Notes: generated by a model from the sequence alone, not told the origin. A stretch of DNA of 64,000 nucleotides from Arthrobacter crystallopoietes (GCF_002849715.1 NZ_CP018863.1:1-64000), one strand, 5' to 3'; positions 8,084 to 17,011 are shown, counted from the first letter of the stretch. Numbers and translations: made by a program.

Positions 8084-8815
8084 ATGCCTCCGAACAAGCA
8101 CAGTCCCGCCCTTAGCAGCGGCTCCGCCAGTGTCCAGGACTACGTCAAGGTGATCTACTCCTTCACCGAGTGGCAGGATGAGCCGATCAGCTCGTCCCAG
8201 CTGGCCAACAGGCTGGGCGTCGCCAACTCCTCCGTGTCTGAAATGGTGCGCAAGCTCGTCGAGCTTGGGCTCGCCATCCACGAACCGTACAGCGCCGTGG
8301 AGCTGAGTGACGAGGGCCGCCGGCTTGCTCTGGCCATGGTTCGCCGGCACCGGCTGCTGGAGACCTTCCTGGTCCAGGAACTCGACTATGCCTGGGACGA
8401 GGTCCACGACGAGGCCGAACTGCTCGAACACACCGTTTCGGACACTTTCATCGAACGGCTGTCCGCCAAGCTCGGCTATCCCGACCGGGACCCGCACGGC
8501 GATCCGATTCCGGATGCACACGGCGCCGTAAACATTCCGCAGGCACATCAACTCGCCAGCCTGGATGCGGGCCATACGGGCCGGATCACGCGCATCAGCG
8601 ACGCGAATCCCGAACTCCTGAGGTTCCTCAGCGCCGAGGACATCGGCTTGGATGACCACGTGGAGGTCATCGGCCACAAGCCTTTCGGCGGCCCCCTGGT
8701 AGTCCGCGTCGGTACCGCTGGGCGAAACCGGGAGCTGGATCTGGGTATTGAGGCGGCCTCGGCGCTGTGGGTCTTCAGTGACAAACCCCACGCTGGCTGC
8801 GCCCTCACCACATGA
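8084..8815 (+). CDS. mntR: DtxR/MntR-family metal-dependent transcriptional regulator
   Basis: 243 aa. The N-terminal winged helix (SSSQLANRLGVANSSVSEMV, about residues 35-55) is followed by a dimerisation/metal domain (RRHRLLETFLVQEL, HDEAELLEHTVSD) and a C-terminal FeoA/SH3-like domain. The first metal-site residue is Asp (VQDYVKVIY) where DtxR has Met. The DtxR metal Cys position appears to be acidic (EAELLEH). Both features favour manganese over iron. It starts 8 bases after the permease and its stop overlaps the next start (ATGA), so it probably controls its own transporter. Confidence 0.85.
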   Translation: MPPNKHSPALSSGSASVQDYVKVIYSFTEWQDEPISSSQLANRLGVANSSVSEMVRKLVELGLAIHEPYSAVELSDEGRRLALAMVRRHRLLETFLVQELDYAWDEVHDEAELLEHTVSDTFIERLSAKLGYPDRDPHGDPIPDAHGAVNIPQAHQLASLDAGHTGRITRISDANPELLRFLSAEDIGLDDHVEVIGHKPFGGPLVVRVGTAGRNRELDLGIEAASALWVFSDKPHAGCALTT

Positions 8816-9276
8816 GAACGACGCCGGCTGCGCACCTTGGGCGGCCGGAAAAACCTCCGCTGCCGCCCGCCACCGTCTGGACAGCTGTGGCCGTCGGCGG
8901 GCTGCTCGGCACCGAGGCGCGTTACGGCCTGGGGCTGCTCATTCCCGAAGCCACCGGCGTTCTTCCGTTGACCACGCTGGGGATCAATGTCGTAGGTAGC
9001 CTCCTGCTGGGGATAGTCACCGCCTTCTGGACGGAACGACCGGAGGCTCCGGCGTGGCTCCACGCCGGCCTTGGCCCCGGCCTCTTAGGTTCCTTCACGA
9101 CGTTTTCGGCCGTCACCATCGCCATCGAGCAGCTTGCCGCTGCCGGCCGCCATGAGGTTTGGCTCGCGTATCTGGTATTGTCCCTCGCCGCCGGGCTGGC
9201 CGCGGCCGTGGCCGGCTTGGTGCTCGGCCAAGTGCTCGTGAGGCGCACGGTCGGCTCAACGGCCGGACAGTCGTGA
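8812..9276 (+). CDS. crcB: Fluoride channel CrcB/Fluc, first subunit
   Basis: 154 aa, four hydrophobic segments. Fluc motifs are LLGTEARYGLG in the first segment, TLGINVVGSLLLG with the conserved Asn, and GLGPGLLGSFTTFS, which includes the pore-lining FTTF. CrcB exports fluoride passively as a dual-topology dimer; tandem unequal copies usually form a heterodimer. The N-terminus is about 20 residues longer than usual and Pro-rich. It is coupled to mntR and to the next crcB by 4-base overlaps. No fluoride riboswitch is visible upstream. Confidence 0.9.
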   Translation: MRTTPAAHLGRPEKPPLPPATVWTAVAVGGLLGTEARYGLGLLIPEATGVLPLTTLGINVVGSLLLGIVTAFWTERPEAPAWLHAGLGPGLLGSFTTFSAVTIAIEQLAAAGRHEVWLAYLVLSLAAGLAAAVAGLVLGQVLVRRTVGSTAGQS

Positions 9277-9659
9277 CCGCTCTGGCCGCGTTGCTGGTGG
9301 GTGTCTTCGGCATGGTAGGGGCGCTGGTGAGGTTCGCCGCGGATACCATGTTCAGCCGGGCCGGTGCCTCCAGGACCGCGCGCGCGGCCTGGCCCTGGTC
9401 AACCTTGCTGGTCAACGTAGCCGGCTCGTTCATCATCGGGCTGGGCTATTCATTGACCGTGCAGAGTTCGCTGACGGAGCCATGGAGTACGGCGCTGGCG
9501 ACGGGACTGGCTGGCGGCCTGACGACGTTCAGCTCCTGGACGGTTGCCACCGTCCGACTGTGGGCAGAACGGCGGCTTGTTGCCGCCGTCGTCAATCTTG
9601 CGGCCAATCTTGCGCTCGGCCTGGGAGCGGCAGCGCTGGGTCTGCTGCTGCTCGGATGA
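9273..9659 (+). CDS. crcB: Fluoride channel CrcB/Fluc, second subunit
   Basis: 128 aa, GTG start inside the stop of the first copy (GTGA). Four hydrophobic segments carry GMVGALVRF, LVNVAGSFIIG and GLAGGLTTFSSWT. It is more compact than the first copy and is the likely oppositely oriented partner in a Fluc heterodimer. Many Gram-positive bacteria carry such tandem pairs. Confidence 0.9.
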   Translation: MTALAALLVGVFGMVGALVRFAADTMFSRAGASRTARAAWPWSTLLVNVAGSFIIGLGYSLTVQSSLTEPWSTALATGLAGGLTTFSSWTVATVRLWAERRLVAAVVNLAANLALGLGAAALGLLLLG

Positions 9660-9733
9660 GAGCGCTGTCATCAGCACACTGATAATTTGGGTAAGCTCAA
9701 GTTTGTCCGCTTCAGGCTAGGGAAGGGCGCTTA

Positions 9734-10831
9734 ATGGCATCGCTGGGAATTGAGGAAGAGTACCTGCTGCTCAATCCGGCCACGGGATTGCCCGAGGCGG
9801 TCGCAGACAAGGTGGCCCAGAACCTGGAGTCCCTGCAGGTGGCCCGCGGGGATATCCAGCGGGAGCTGCTCAATTGCCAGATCGAAACCGCCACGGCCGT
9901 TTGCTCCACACTGACCGAGGCCGAGGAATCGTTGCTGAATTTCCGCCGCCAGCTGGACACCGCTGCACGGAAGGCGGGCGTCCGCGCGGCCGCGACCGGC
10001 ACGGCAGCACGGATCCACGAAGACTACCCGGAGGTGACGGACAAGCAGCGTTACCACGACTTAAAAGCCAGCGCCAAAGGGATTGTCGCCGACCAGTTCG
10101 TCAACGGCCAGCACGTACATGTTTCAGTCCCCGACAAGGAGTCGGGCGTGCAGGCCTTGAACCGGATCCGGCCCTGGTTGCCGGTCATCGTGGCGCTGAG
10201 CTCGAATTCGCCATTCTGGTTGGACCGCGACAGCGGGTTTGCCAGCTGGCGGATTGTGCACTACCGCCGTTGGCCAGTCCAAGGCTGTCCCCCGCTGTTC
10301 GCTGATGCTGCCGACTACGAGCGGCGGATCCAGCGGCTGGTGGACACCGGCGTTGTCATCGACCGGGGCGTCCTCACCTGGCTGGCGCGCCTGTCCGACC
10401 GCTACCCCACATTGGAAGTGCGCGCGGCCGATGTGCAGCTGGAAGCCCAGGACGCAGTCCTCATCGCCGCGCTGATCCGCGGACTGGTCGTCACAGCCCT
10501 CGCCGAAGCGGAGGCCGGCAAAGAGTTTCCCGACCTCGACGCCGAACTCCTCGATGCGGCAGTCTGGCAAGCCGGACGGCAAGGGCTGGCCGATAAGCTG
10601 ATCGACCCGTTCTCCGGACTCCTCCTGCCCGCCCGCGATGTGGTCAACTTGCTGGTTCGCCGCATCCGGCCAGCCCTTGAGGAAGCCGGCGACGCTGAGT
10701 GGGTAGACGCTTCCCTGGAACGCTTATGGACCGACGGCATCGGAGCGGAACGGCAACGGCGCGTCATGGCAGCTGGCGGAATGCCGGCGCTAATGGATCT
10801 CTACGCTGGCTCGCTGACCGCCGAGCCCTGA
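9734..10831 (+). CDS. Carboxylate-amine ligase, YbdK / glutamate-cysteine ligase 2 family
   Basis: 365 aa. The family signature SLGIEEEYLLLNP opens the protein. Later blocks include NCQIETATAVCSTL, GQHVHVSVPD, LSSNSPFW and SWRIVHYRRWP, matching the GCS2/YbdK fold with its acidic and His metal and ATP ligands. These enzymes show weak glutamate-cysteine ligase activity; the physiological product is often uncertain in actinobacteria. ATG 9734 has GGAAGGG at about 9720-9727. It stands alone and converges with the regulator on the other strand. Confidence 0.85.
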   Translation: MASLGIEEEYLLLNPATGLPEAVADKVAQNLESLQVARGDIQRELLNCQIETATAVCSTLTEAEESLLNFRRQLDTAARKAGVRAAATGTAARIHEDYPEVTDKQRYHDLKASAKGIVADQFVNGQHVHVSVPDKESGVQALNRIRPWLPVIVALSSNSPFWLDRDSGFASWRIVHYRRWPVQGCPPLFADAADYERRIQRLVDTGVVIDRGVLTWLARLSDRYPTLEVRAADVQLEAQDAVLIAALIRGLVVTALAEAEAGKEFPDLDAELLDAAVWQAGRQGLADKLIDPFSGLLLPARDVVNLLVRRIRPALEEAGDAEWVDASLERLWTDGIGAERQRRVMAAGGMPALMDLYAGSLTAEP

Positions 10832-10841
10832 GCGTCACGGG

Positions 10842-11591
10842 CTATCCGCGGCCTCCGCTCCGCCCCAGTTGCTGCTCGCCATCCGACCCTTCCAGGAGCG
10901 AACTGATCAAGTCCGAAATGATTGGCGAGGGGGCAACACCGAATTCCTGGCGCAGCCTGATCCGGAAGGACTGGTAAGCCCGCAGCGCTTCCGCATTGTT
11001 TCCCTCCGCCAGGTAGCACTGGAGCAGTAACCGTTGTGCACTCTCGCGTAGAGGCTCTATGGTCGTCGCAGCGCGCGCAGCTTCCATCGCCGGATCGATC
11101 CTTCCCAGCAGCAGAAACTGCTTGGCCAGCCGCTCAAGCACCGACAGGCGCAGGCGCTGCCACCTCTCCTGTTCGGAGATAACCCAGTCTTCGTACCAGC
11201 CCGGCAACAATTCGGCGTCCTGCACCGCCTCCAGCAGGCTCTGCTGGAGGCCGGGATTGGCATGTTCCTCCAGCCGGGCTGCCTGCACCTTGATCTCGCG
11301 GACATCAACGCTGACGTGCTCGTCCAAGTCCACCGGATCCTGCGTCGATGACAGGAGCTGAGGCAACGTCCGATTAACCAGGAAGACACTCTCCCGAAGA
11401 CTGCCCGCCGCCTGATGCTCCGAGCTGTCCGGCCACAGCAATCCGGCCAAAAAAGTTCGGGACTGCCTGCCATACAGAGCCAAGGCCGCAATAAGGCGTT
11501 GCTGGCGCAAAGCAACTTTCACAGGGTTACCCCCGCGATGCAGTTGCCAGCCCCCCACAAGTTGTAAATCCCAAGGTCGATCGGTAGCCAT
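10842..11591 (-). CDS. SARP-like transcriptional regulator (winged helix plus BTAD)
   Basis: About 249 aa from the preferred ATG at 11591 (an upstream start at 11723 is open but adds non-conserved residues). The N-terminal half resembles the OmpR-like winged helix of AfsR/SARP activators (LRQQRLIAALALYG, LAGLLWPDSSEHQAAGSLRE). The C-terminal half is a bacterial transcriptional activation domain with TPR-like helices (LLPGWYEDWVISEQERW, IEPLRESAQRLLLQCYLAEG, ALRAYQSFRIRLRQEFGV, PSPIISDLISSLL). No sensor or NB-ARC domain is attached. Targets are unknown; it diverges from the small gene at 11872. Confidence 0.75.
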   Translation of the reverse strand: MATDRPWDLQLVGGWQLHRGGNPVKVALRQQRLIAALALYGRQSRTFLAGLLWPDSSEHQAAGSLRESVFLVNRTLPQLLSSTQDPVDLDEHVSVDVREIKVQAARLEEHANPGLQQSLLEAVQDAELLPGWYEDWVISEQERWQRLRLSVLERLAKQFLLLGRIDPAMEAARAATTIEPLRESAQRLLLQCYLAEGNNAEALRAYQSFRIRLRQEFGVAPSPIISDLISSLLEGSDGEQQLGRSGGRG

Positions 11592-11871
11592 AGCCGCAGT
11601 GATCCCCACAGTAACTCCCCACAGAGCCAGCCGGACTCTCCGGCCCCGGCTCCCCTCGCGGGCCCCACCGCTTGGAATCTTCAGGATCGCTAATGCGCGC
11701 GGCAGTGTCAATGAATCGAGCAAACGGTCTCAGGAAAGCTCAAGGTCCAGGAGAAAGCTAAGACCCAGGGGATGGTCGTGGCTGCTGGCGCATCGGGCCC
11801 TACTGGGACGCCAGCAGAATTCTTCCAGTTTGTTCCGACTCCGCGCTGGTCGCGATGTTGGCCTATTGTTG

Positions 11872-12249
11872 ATGACGATGATTACCAGACGAGATGCAGC
11901 CCTAGCCCTTGACATTCCGCTCGAGATGGCCCGACGGCACGGCATACCTTCGCGGCTCTGCGAGGAGGACCTCGCCGAGATTGTAGCTAATCCGCCGCAG
12001 TGGCTCCTGCAGTCCCGAGCCAACCGCACAGGCAAGAGGCCGGTCTGGGTTGAATTGCGGTGTTATGTCTGCGGCTTTTCCGAGACAGCCCGGCCAAAGA
12101 AGTGGTGGCCTCAGTTCACTTATGTCATCTGCGAATTCCACGATCCACAAGAGCTGCCCGAACCCGGGGTCGGCATGCGCCGGAGCGAATTCGATGGTGT
12201 GGGCAGCCGCTTCATCGGCATAGTCGAGGATCCTGTAGAAGGTTCCTGA
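11872..12249 (+). CDS. Unknown small protein with zinc-ribbon-like cysteines
   Basis: 125 aa, ATG 11872 (or 11878). The N-terminus ITRRDAALALDIPLEMARRH looks like a helix-turn-helix-like segment. The middle has CYVCGFSETARPKKWW followed by YVICEFHDP, a C-x2-C plus C-x2-H arrangement that could hold zinc. The function is not known to me. A terminator shared with ssrA follows. The 280 bases between it and the SARP-like gene hold no other gene and must contain both promoters. Confidence 0.6.
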   Translation: MTMITRRDAALALDIPLEMARRHGIPSRLCEEDLAEIVANPPQWLLQSRANRTGKRPVWVELRCYVCGFSETARPKKWWPQFTYVICEFHDPQELPEPGVGMRRSEFDGVGSRFIGIVEDPVEGS

Positions 12250-12283
12250 CGCTGTCCCGCAGCCGTCAGCATGCTTAAGCGAC

Positions 12284-12318
12284 AAACAGGCCGGAAGCGT
12301 TATGCCTCCGGCCTGTTT
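12284..12318. terminator. Bidirectional terminator between the small gene and ssrA
   Basis: A perfect 12-bp stem, AAACAGGCCGGA paired with TCCGGCCTGTTT, gives a T-run on either strand (GTTTG on +, GTTTGTCG on -). It can end the gene at 11872 and the tmRNA arriving from the other strand. Confidence 0.85.
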
Positions 12319-12322
12319 GCGT

Positions 12323-12691
12323 TGGTGGAGATGGGGGGAATTGAACCCCCGTCCGATGTTGCGTTGCCAGGACTTCTCCGGGCGCAGTTTGCTTCGGGAT
12401 TTCTCGGCCCCAGCCATCATGCAAACAAGTGGCTGACCCGGGCCCAGCCGTCTAAAAGTCCCGGACACCCCAACGGCGAAAGTGTCCAGCAGTGGCCCTC
12501 TAAATGACGCCAGAAACCGGGGCGAGAGCGTACCCGGACTGACGGACTATGCCCGCTGCTTAGGCAGCGAGAGCGAAGTCGTGCTGTTTGGATTCAGCAG
12601 TTATTTTTTGCAGAGAGCGTTAACGAGATAGCCCTGCATCCTCGGCCCGCTTCCCCTGGCGCGACTAACATCGTCGAAACCTGTCATCCCC
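12323..12691 (-). ncRNA. ssrA: Transfer-messenger RNA
   Basis: On the minus strand it begins GGGGATGACAGGTTTCGACG and ends with the T-arm GGGGGTTCAATTCCCCC, then CATCTCCACCA. The ends pair as a 7-bp acceptor stem with one G-U pair, and the CCA is encoded. The tag reading frame is at 12598-12560: GCT GAA TCC ... GCT GCC TAA, encoding AESKQHDFALAA followed by stop, with the usual ALAA degradation tail. tmRNA rescues stalled ribosomes together with SmpB, whose gene lies about 315 bases upstream on the same strand. Confidence 0.96.
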
Positions 12692-13005
12692 ATATTGAGT
12701 TACCAAACCGGTGGTTCACACCGGACTATCTATTGTAACCACAACTTCTGCGAATGTATTCCCAGAGTCCCCTGATGTTTTATAGCCCTCGGGCACGGGC
12801 AGATTTACGCTCTATTTAGGCTGGCCGGCGAAACTGCGGACACCGCGCCGAGGCCGGGAGCTTCTCATGCTGGCCAAAGGCTGGTCGGCCAGGCTCGGCG
12901 GGGAAGGTAGCGCTGTGTAGCTCCAAGGCTGGCTATGCGGCGTTCCAGCGACGTCTGGGGCGAGTTGCTGAAGCGTCAGTCACCGAGATTCCCGATGAGC
13001 ACTGA
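12692..13005 (-). promoter_or_regulatory. Intergenic stretch between smpB and ssrA, with a weak ssrA promoter candidate
   Basis: No convincing gene is seen here. On the minus strand TACAAT (12737-12732) with a poor -35 about 17 bases upstream could start a precursor roughly 35 bases longer than mature tmRNA, trimmed by RNase P. The rest of the stretch shows no clear structure. The promoter call is weak. Confidence 0.3.
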
Positions 13006-13482
13006 TCAGGCAGAGCCGCGGTTGCGCTCACGCATGGCACGTAGCGCTTCACGCTTGTCCTGCTGTTCACGCAACGTCTGACGCTTGTCGTAGTCCTTCT
13101 TGCCGCGGGCAATTGCGATTTCGACCTTCGCCCGGCCGTCGTTGAAGTAAAGCTGAAGCGGAACAATCGTGAAGCCGGATTCGCGGATCTTGTGTGAGAT
13201 CTTGTTCAGCTCTTCGCGGTGCAGCAAGAGTTTCCGGCGCCGCCGGGCGGAGTGATTTGTCCAACTGCCGTTGAGATACTCCGGGATATAGACGGCTTCC
13301 AGATACAGCTCATCGTTGTAGAAAACGCAGAAACCGTCCACTAGGGACGCCCTGCCCTCGCGCAGCGATTTGACCTCGGTTCCCATGAGCGCCATGCCAG
13401 CCTCAAAGGTATCCATAATGTGGTAGTCATGCCGGGCCTTGCGATTGGTGGCCACTACCTTCCGGCCACTTTCCCTGGGCAC
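13006..13482 (-). CDS. smpB: SsrA-binding protein SmpB
   Basis: 158 aa, full length. Family blocks are KVVATNRKARHDYHI, GTEVKSLREGRASLVD and LLLHREELNKI, plus the basic C-terminal tail GKKDYDKRQTLREQQDKR, which becomes helical in the decoding site. SmpB carries tmRNA to stalled ribosomes. It is the last protein gene of the ftsE-ftsX-hydrolase-smpB run and lies just upstream of ssrA. Confidence 0.96.
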   Translation of the reverse strand: MPRESGRKVVATNRKARHDYHIMDTFEAGMALMGTEVKSLREGRASLVDGFCVFYNDELYLEAVYIPEYLNGSWTNHSARRRRKLLLHREELNKISHKIRESGFTIVPLQLYFNDGRAKVEIAIARGKKDYDKRQTLREQQDKREALRAMRERNRGSA

Positions 13483-13559
13483 GGGGCGACTCCTTCTGGT
13501 TCAAATCCTCTTAGGTGAAAACATCCAGTATACCGGCGCGGAACAAGTCTCCCCGCTGG

Positions 13560-15035
13560 CTACAGCAGGCCCATAGGGTTGACCAGCGAGCCGTTCAGGA
13601 TAGTTTCAAAGTGCAGATGGCATCCGGTCGAGTTGCCGGTTGTTCCAACGTAACCGATAACATCCCCTTGGCTGACCCTCTGGCCAACGGACACGGCGGA
13701 CCGCGTCAGGTGGAAGTAGTTCGTGGCCAAGGCACTGCCGGACACCACGCCGTGGCTGATCACTACCATGTTTCCGGCGGCACCGCCCCACCCGGACGTC
13801 CAAACTTCGCCACTGGCAGGCGCGCGCACCGGCGTGCCGCAGGCTGACCCATAGTCCAGTCCGGTGTGCATGTAACCGCCGGAACCGCCAAAATCGATTG
13901 TGCCGGCGGGGGTTGCCCTCCACCCGTATCCGGAGGTCACCGGGCCGGACACCGGAGAGGCCAGACCGAACGAGGACGACTCACTCGGCGCGGCGGGCGG
14001 TGGTTCGACCGTGGGAACAATCTGCGGGACCGGCTGGTTGGCTGCCGCGGCAGCCGCCTTGGCGGCCTTGATCCGCGCCTGTTCCTTCTCCCAGGCAGCT
14101 TGGGCCGCCTTGCGCTCGGCCTCTTCCTTCTTGCGGCGTTCTTCGGCTTCGCGCCGCAGCCTTTCCTGCCGTTCGGCGATATCGGCCTGCACCTGCTGGT
14201 GCTGTTTCTCGACCTCAGCCAGCTGCTGCTGGATCTTCGGTTTCTGGGCCTGCAGTTTATCCGAAAGGGCGGAGGTATCCGCGATCAGCGTGTCCACCTT
14301 CTCCTTCTCGGCTGCGGCCTCATCCCGGGCAGTCTGCTCGGCAGCCAATGCCTCTTCGGCCTGCCGCTTGAGGTCCCGGATTTCTTCCTCGACCGCCTCG
14401 AGCCGGGCCTTCGAGTTCACGTTCGTAGCGTTCTGTTGGGAAAGCTTGTTCAAGGCGGCGTTCTGGCTGCGCAAGGCCTGGTCTGCCAAGCCGATGGTGT
14501 CGGCCAGGCCAGAGTCACCCTCCGAGCCAAAGAACAGCGTCAGGTTAGACGGGACGCCGCCTTGCTTGTAGGCCTGGGTGGCGATCTGCCCTATGATCTC
14601 CCGGGTTTCAGCGAGCTCTTCCTTGTCATCATCGAGCTGCTGATTGATGTTGTCCTTGGTCTGCAACGCCATGTCAACGCGCTGCGCCAGAGCCGCGACC
14701 TTGTTCGCCGCTTCCTCGACCCGTCCCTGCGCCTCTGCCAGTTTCTGCTGGGCCGCGGGCAACTGGCTCTGGTACTCCTTAAGCTGCTTTACCGTCTCTA
14801 TGATGTCGGCGTCCAGGAATTCCAGTGAATGCTCAACTTCGGCCATTTCCTGCTCGAGCGCTTCTTTGCGATCGTCCAGCTGATCCGCCTGTACGGGACC
14901 TGCGGTACCGAGGGAAAACGCCAGGAAGGCGGCCAGCGCGGCGCTGATAATCCCCTGCGGCAGACACGACTTCCTACCCGCGTGTAAACGGTTCACTGTC
15001 CGGTTCCCCAACCTGTTGTTCTGCTCAGTAGACAT
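13560..15035 (-). CDS. Secreted M23 (LytM) murein hydrolase with coiled coil, FtsEX partner
   Basis: 491 aa. The N-terminal signal peptide (GIISAALAAFLAFSLGTAG, cleavage near VQA-DQ) precedes a long coiled coil (about residues 52-330, heptad-rich Glu/Lys/Ala), a short Pro-rich linker and a C-terminal LytM domain. The zinc and catalytic motifs are intact: HTGLDYG (H-x3-D) and CHLHFET (HxH). It follows ftsX by 4 bases. By analogy with EnvC and PcsB it is the peptidoglycan hydrolase or activator driven by FtsEX during division. Confidence 0.88.
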   Translation of the reverse strand: MSTEQNNRLGNRTVNRLHAGRKSCLPQGIISAALAAFLAFSLGTAGPVQADQLDDRKEALEQEMAEVEHSLEFLDADIIETVKQLKEYQSQLPAAQQKLAEAQGRVEEAANKVAALAQRVDMALQTKDNINQQLDDDKEELAETREIIGQIATQAYKQGGVPSNLTLFFGSEGDSGLADTIGLADQALRSQNAALNKLSQQNATNVNSKARLEAVEEEIRDLKRQAEEALAAEQTARDEAAAEKEKVDTLIADTSALSDKLQAQKPKIQQQLAEVEKQHQQVQADIAERQERLRREAEERRKKEEAERKAAQAAWEKEQARIKAAKAAAAAANQPVPQIVPTVEPPPAAPSESSSFGLASPVSGPVTSGYGWRATPAGTIDFGGSGGYMHTGLDYGSACGTPVRAPASGEVWTSGWGGAAGNMVVISHGVVSGSALATNYFHLTRSAVSVGQRVSQGDVIGYVGTTGNSTGCHLHFETILNGSLVNPMGLL

Positions 15036-15039
15036 GATT

Positions 15040-15954
15040 CTAGACCTTCAAATAGCGTCGGAGGGTAAGAAGAGAGGAAATTCCTGCCAGCACGGTACCG
15101 AGCAGGATCAGCGCAGGTGCGATCAGGAGCACCGATCCCTCCGATATGAAGGCCGTATCCGGATATTGCTGTGCCAGCCAGTCGCCGATAAAGAACCGCG
15201 CCACTGCCCACAACGTGACCGAAGCCAACAGCGCGCCGATGACAGCGGCAATGACGCCTTCCAGCACAAACGGCAACTGGATCACCGCCTTCGAAGCTCC
15301 TACCAGACGCATGATGCCCGTCTCACGACGTCGGCTGAAGGCCGAGAGACGGATGGTCGTCGCGATCAGCAGGATCGCGCACACAATCATGATGGCGGCG
15401 ATACTGACCGCCACGAGGGAGGCTATGTTCATCACGCTGAAGACCCGCTCCAGGATCTCCCGCTGGTCCACAACAACTTCGACGCCGGGCAACGAGGAGA
15501 AGATCTCGTTGATAACCTCGTACTTTTCCGGGTCCACGAGGCTGACACGGAAGGACTCCGGCAGCTGATCCGCCGTTACGGAATCCACAATCGGCGAGTT
15601 AGCGAACTGGTCGCGGAAGTGTCCCAACGCGTCCTCTTGCGACTCGTATAGGTAGGTGTCCACGTACTGCGCGACAGCAGGCGACTCAAGCGTGTTTTTG
15701 ATTTCCGCCCGCTGTTCGTCGGTTACTGGCCCGGAGGCACAGCTTGCCGCCGTCGACGTATCGACGCAGAGGAAGACGGCGACCTGGACCTTGTCGTACC
15801 AGTAGCCCTTCATCTGGTTGATCTGCAACTGGAGCATACCGGCAGCCCCGACGAACGTCAGCGAGATGAACGTGACCAGGATGACGGAGACGACCATGGA
15901 AAGATTGCGGCGCAATCCGGAACCGATTTCACCAAGAATGAATGCGAGCCTCAT
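15040..15954 (-). CDS. ftsX: Cell division protein FtsX
   Basis: 304 aa with four membrane segments: one near residues 20-45 and three in the C-terminal 130 residues. A large extracellular domain with two cysteines ([15 protein letters not shown]) lies between the first and second segments. FtsX links the FtsE ATPase to external hydrolases. The C-terminal FtsX domain blocks ([35 protein letters not shown]) are clear. It overlaps ftsE by 4 bases. Confidence 0.95.
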   Translation of the reverse strand: MRLAFILGEIGSGLRRNLSMVVSVILVTFISLTFVGAAGMLQLQINQMKGYWYDKVQVAVFLCVDTSTAASCASGPVTDEQRAEIKNTLESPAVAQYVDTYLYESQEDALGHFRDQFANSPIVDSVTADQLPESFRVSLVDPEKYEVINEIFSSLPGVEVVVDQREILERVFSVMNIASLVAVSIAAIMIVCAILLIATTIRLSAFSRRRETGIMRLVGASKAVIQLPFVLEGVIAAVIGALLASVTLWAVARFFIGDWLAQQYPDTAFISEGSVLLIAPALILLGTVLAGISSLLTLRRYLKV

Positions 15955-16652
15955 TTGTTATCACCCTGGGCGCCAACGTAGATGCCTTCGGCCTCATCGC
16001 GGACCAGTACGCCGTCGACCAGTTCGATCACTCGCTTGCGCATGTCGTTCACGATCACATTGTCATGCGTCGCCATGACGACGGTGGTGCCGTTTTGATT
16101 GATCCGGTCCAGGACCTTCATGATGCCCATCGAGGTGGTGGGATCAAGGTTTCCGGTCGGCTCGTCGGCCAGCAGGATACCGGGCTTATTCACGATGGCC
16201 CGGGCGATAGCCACTCGTTGCTGTTCGCCGCCGGAGAGCTCATGAGGCATGCGGTGGTCCTTGCCTTCCAGGCCGACCGTCTTGAGTACTTCGGGAACCG
16301 TCTCGCGGATCATCGCCCGGCTCTTGCCGATTACCTGCATGGCGAAGGCCACGTTGCCGGCAACGGTTTTATTCGGCAGCAGCCGGAAATCCTGGAAGAC
16401 AACGCCGATACCGCGACGCAGCTTGGGCACCCGCCAGCTTGGAATGTTGGCGACGTTCTGGCCGGCCACGTAAACGGAGCCACGGGTAGCCCGGTCCTCC
16501 TTGAGGACCAGCCGGATGAAGGTGGACTTCCCTGATCCCGAAGCTCCAACCAGGAACGCGAAATCCCCGCGGTCCACTTCAAGGCTGACCTTGTCCAGAG
16601 CGGGTCGCGTGTTCTGGTCGTAAATCTTAGTGACGTTGTCGAATCTAATCAT
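15951..16652 (-). CDS. ftsE: Cell division ATP-binding protein FtsE
   Basis: 233 aa ABC ATPase with Walker [10 protein letters not shown] (about residues 36-44), FtsE-type [14 protein letters not shown], signature [15 protein letters not shown], Walker [13 protein letters not shown] and switch ATHD. It pairs with FtsX at the septum. It is the first gene of the ftsE-ftsX-hydrolase-smpB operon. Confidence 0.96.
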   Translation of the reverse strand: MIRFDNVTKIYDQNTRPALDKVSLEVDRGDFAFLVGASGSGKSTFIRLVLKEDRATRGSVYVAGQNVANIPSWRVPKLRRGIGVVFQDFRLLPNKTVAGNVAFAMQVIGKSRAMIRETVPEVLKTVGLEGKDHRMPHELSGGEQQRVAIARAIVNKPGILLADEPTGNLDPTTSMGIMKVLDRINQNGTTVVMATHDNVIVNDMRKRVIELVDGVLVRDEAEGIYVGAQGDNK

Positions 16653-17011
16653 GACTACTTCGTGCCCAAATACAGCTGCCGACGGCTCGGGCCTATGGTT
16701 GAAGGAAAAATCATCGGCGTACTGACTATATGCAGTACGCCTTGGAATTTACCTGCAGGCCCCTAGCGGGCGTGTCGTTCAGGCAAGGCCCGTGGCAGGA
16801 AGCCGTGGTCGGCAATGCACCCATCTGCGTGGCATTCTTCCTCGTGACAGCAGGCACGGAATCAACGCCGGCGGCAACGGCGCAGGCGTTCGCTTGCCTC
16901 ACAATTGTATAGTGATTCATCTCACCCCGCGTCCCTGGCATCGGCCAGAAACGCCGGTTGAGCCCAGCGTGCGACTGGATTCCTGGCCGGCTCCGCCGGC
17001 CCAGCAGGGCC
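16653..17011 (-). promoter_or_regulatory. Intergenic stretch between prfB and ftsE with a candidate ftsE promoter
   Basis: No gene is supported here. On the minus strand TATACAAT (16911-16904) is a good -10 candidate and would give a leader of about 245 bases before ftsE; no clear -35 is seen. The same place reads TCAC-N9-GTGA on the plus strand, a small inverted repeat. A separate hairpin is at 16716-16741. Confidence 0.3.
16716..16741 (-). terminator. Hairpin with T-run, possible prfB terminator or ftsE leader structure
   Basis: A perfect 9-bp inverted repeat GGCGTACTG / CAGTACGCC has an 8-base loop. On the minus strand it is followed six bases later by TTTTT. It lies about 270 bases past the prfB stop and about 65 bases before ftsE, so if the promoter at 16904 is real it would act as an attenuator. 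Confidence 0.45.

Noticed and set aside
8700..8812. Fluoride riboswitch before crcB
   Set aside because: crcB starts inside the mntR stop codon, leaving no leader, and no aptamer sequence was seen.
12271..12507. Small open frame across the tmRNA 3' end
   Set aside because: It lies inside ssrA and shows no protein features.
16985..17001. Hairpin GGCCGGC-TCC-GCCGGCC just after the prfB stop as a terminator
   Set aside because: No T-run follows on the minus strand; it may be only a GC-rich palindrome.
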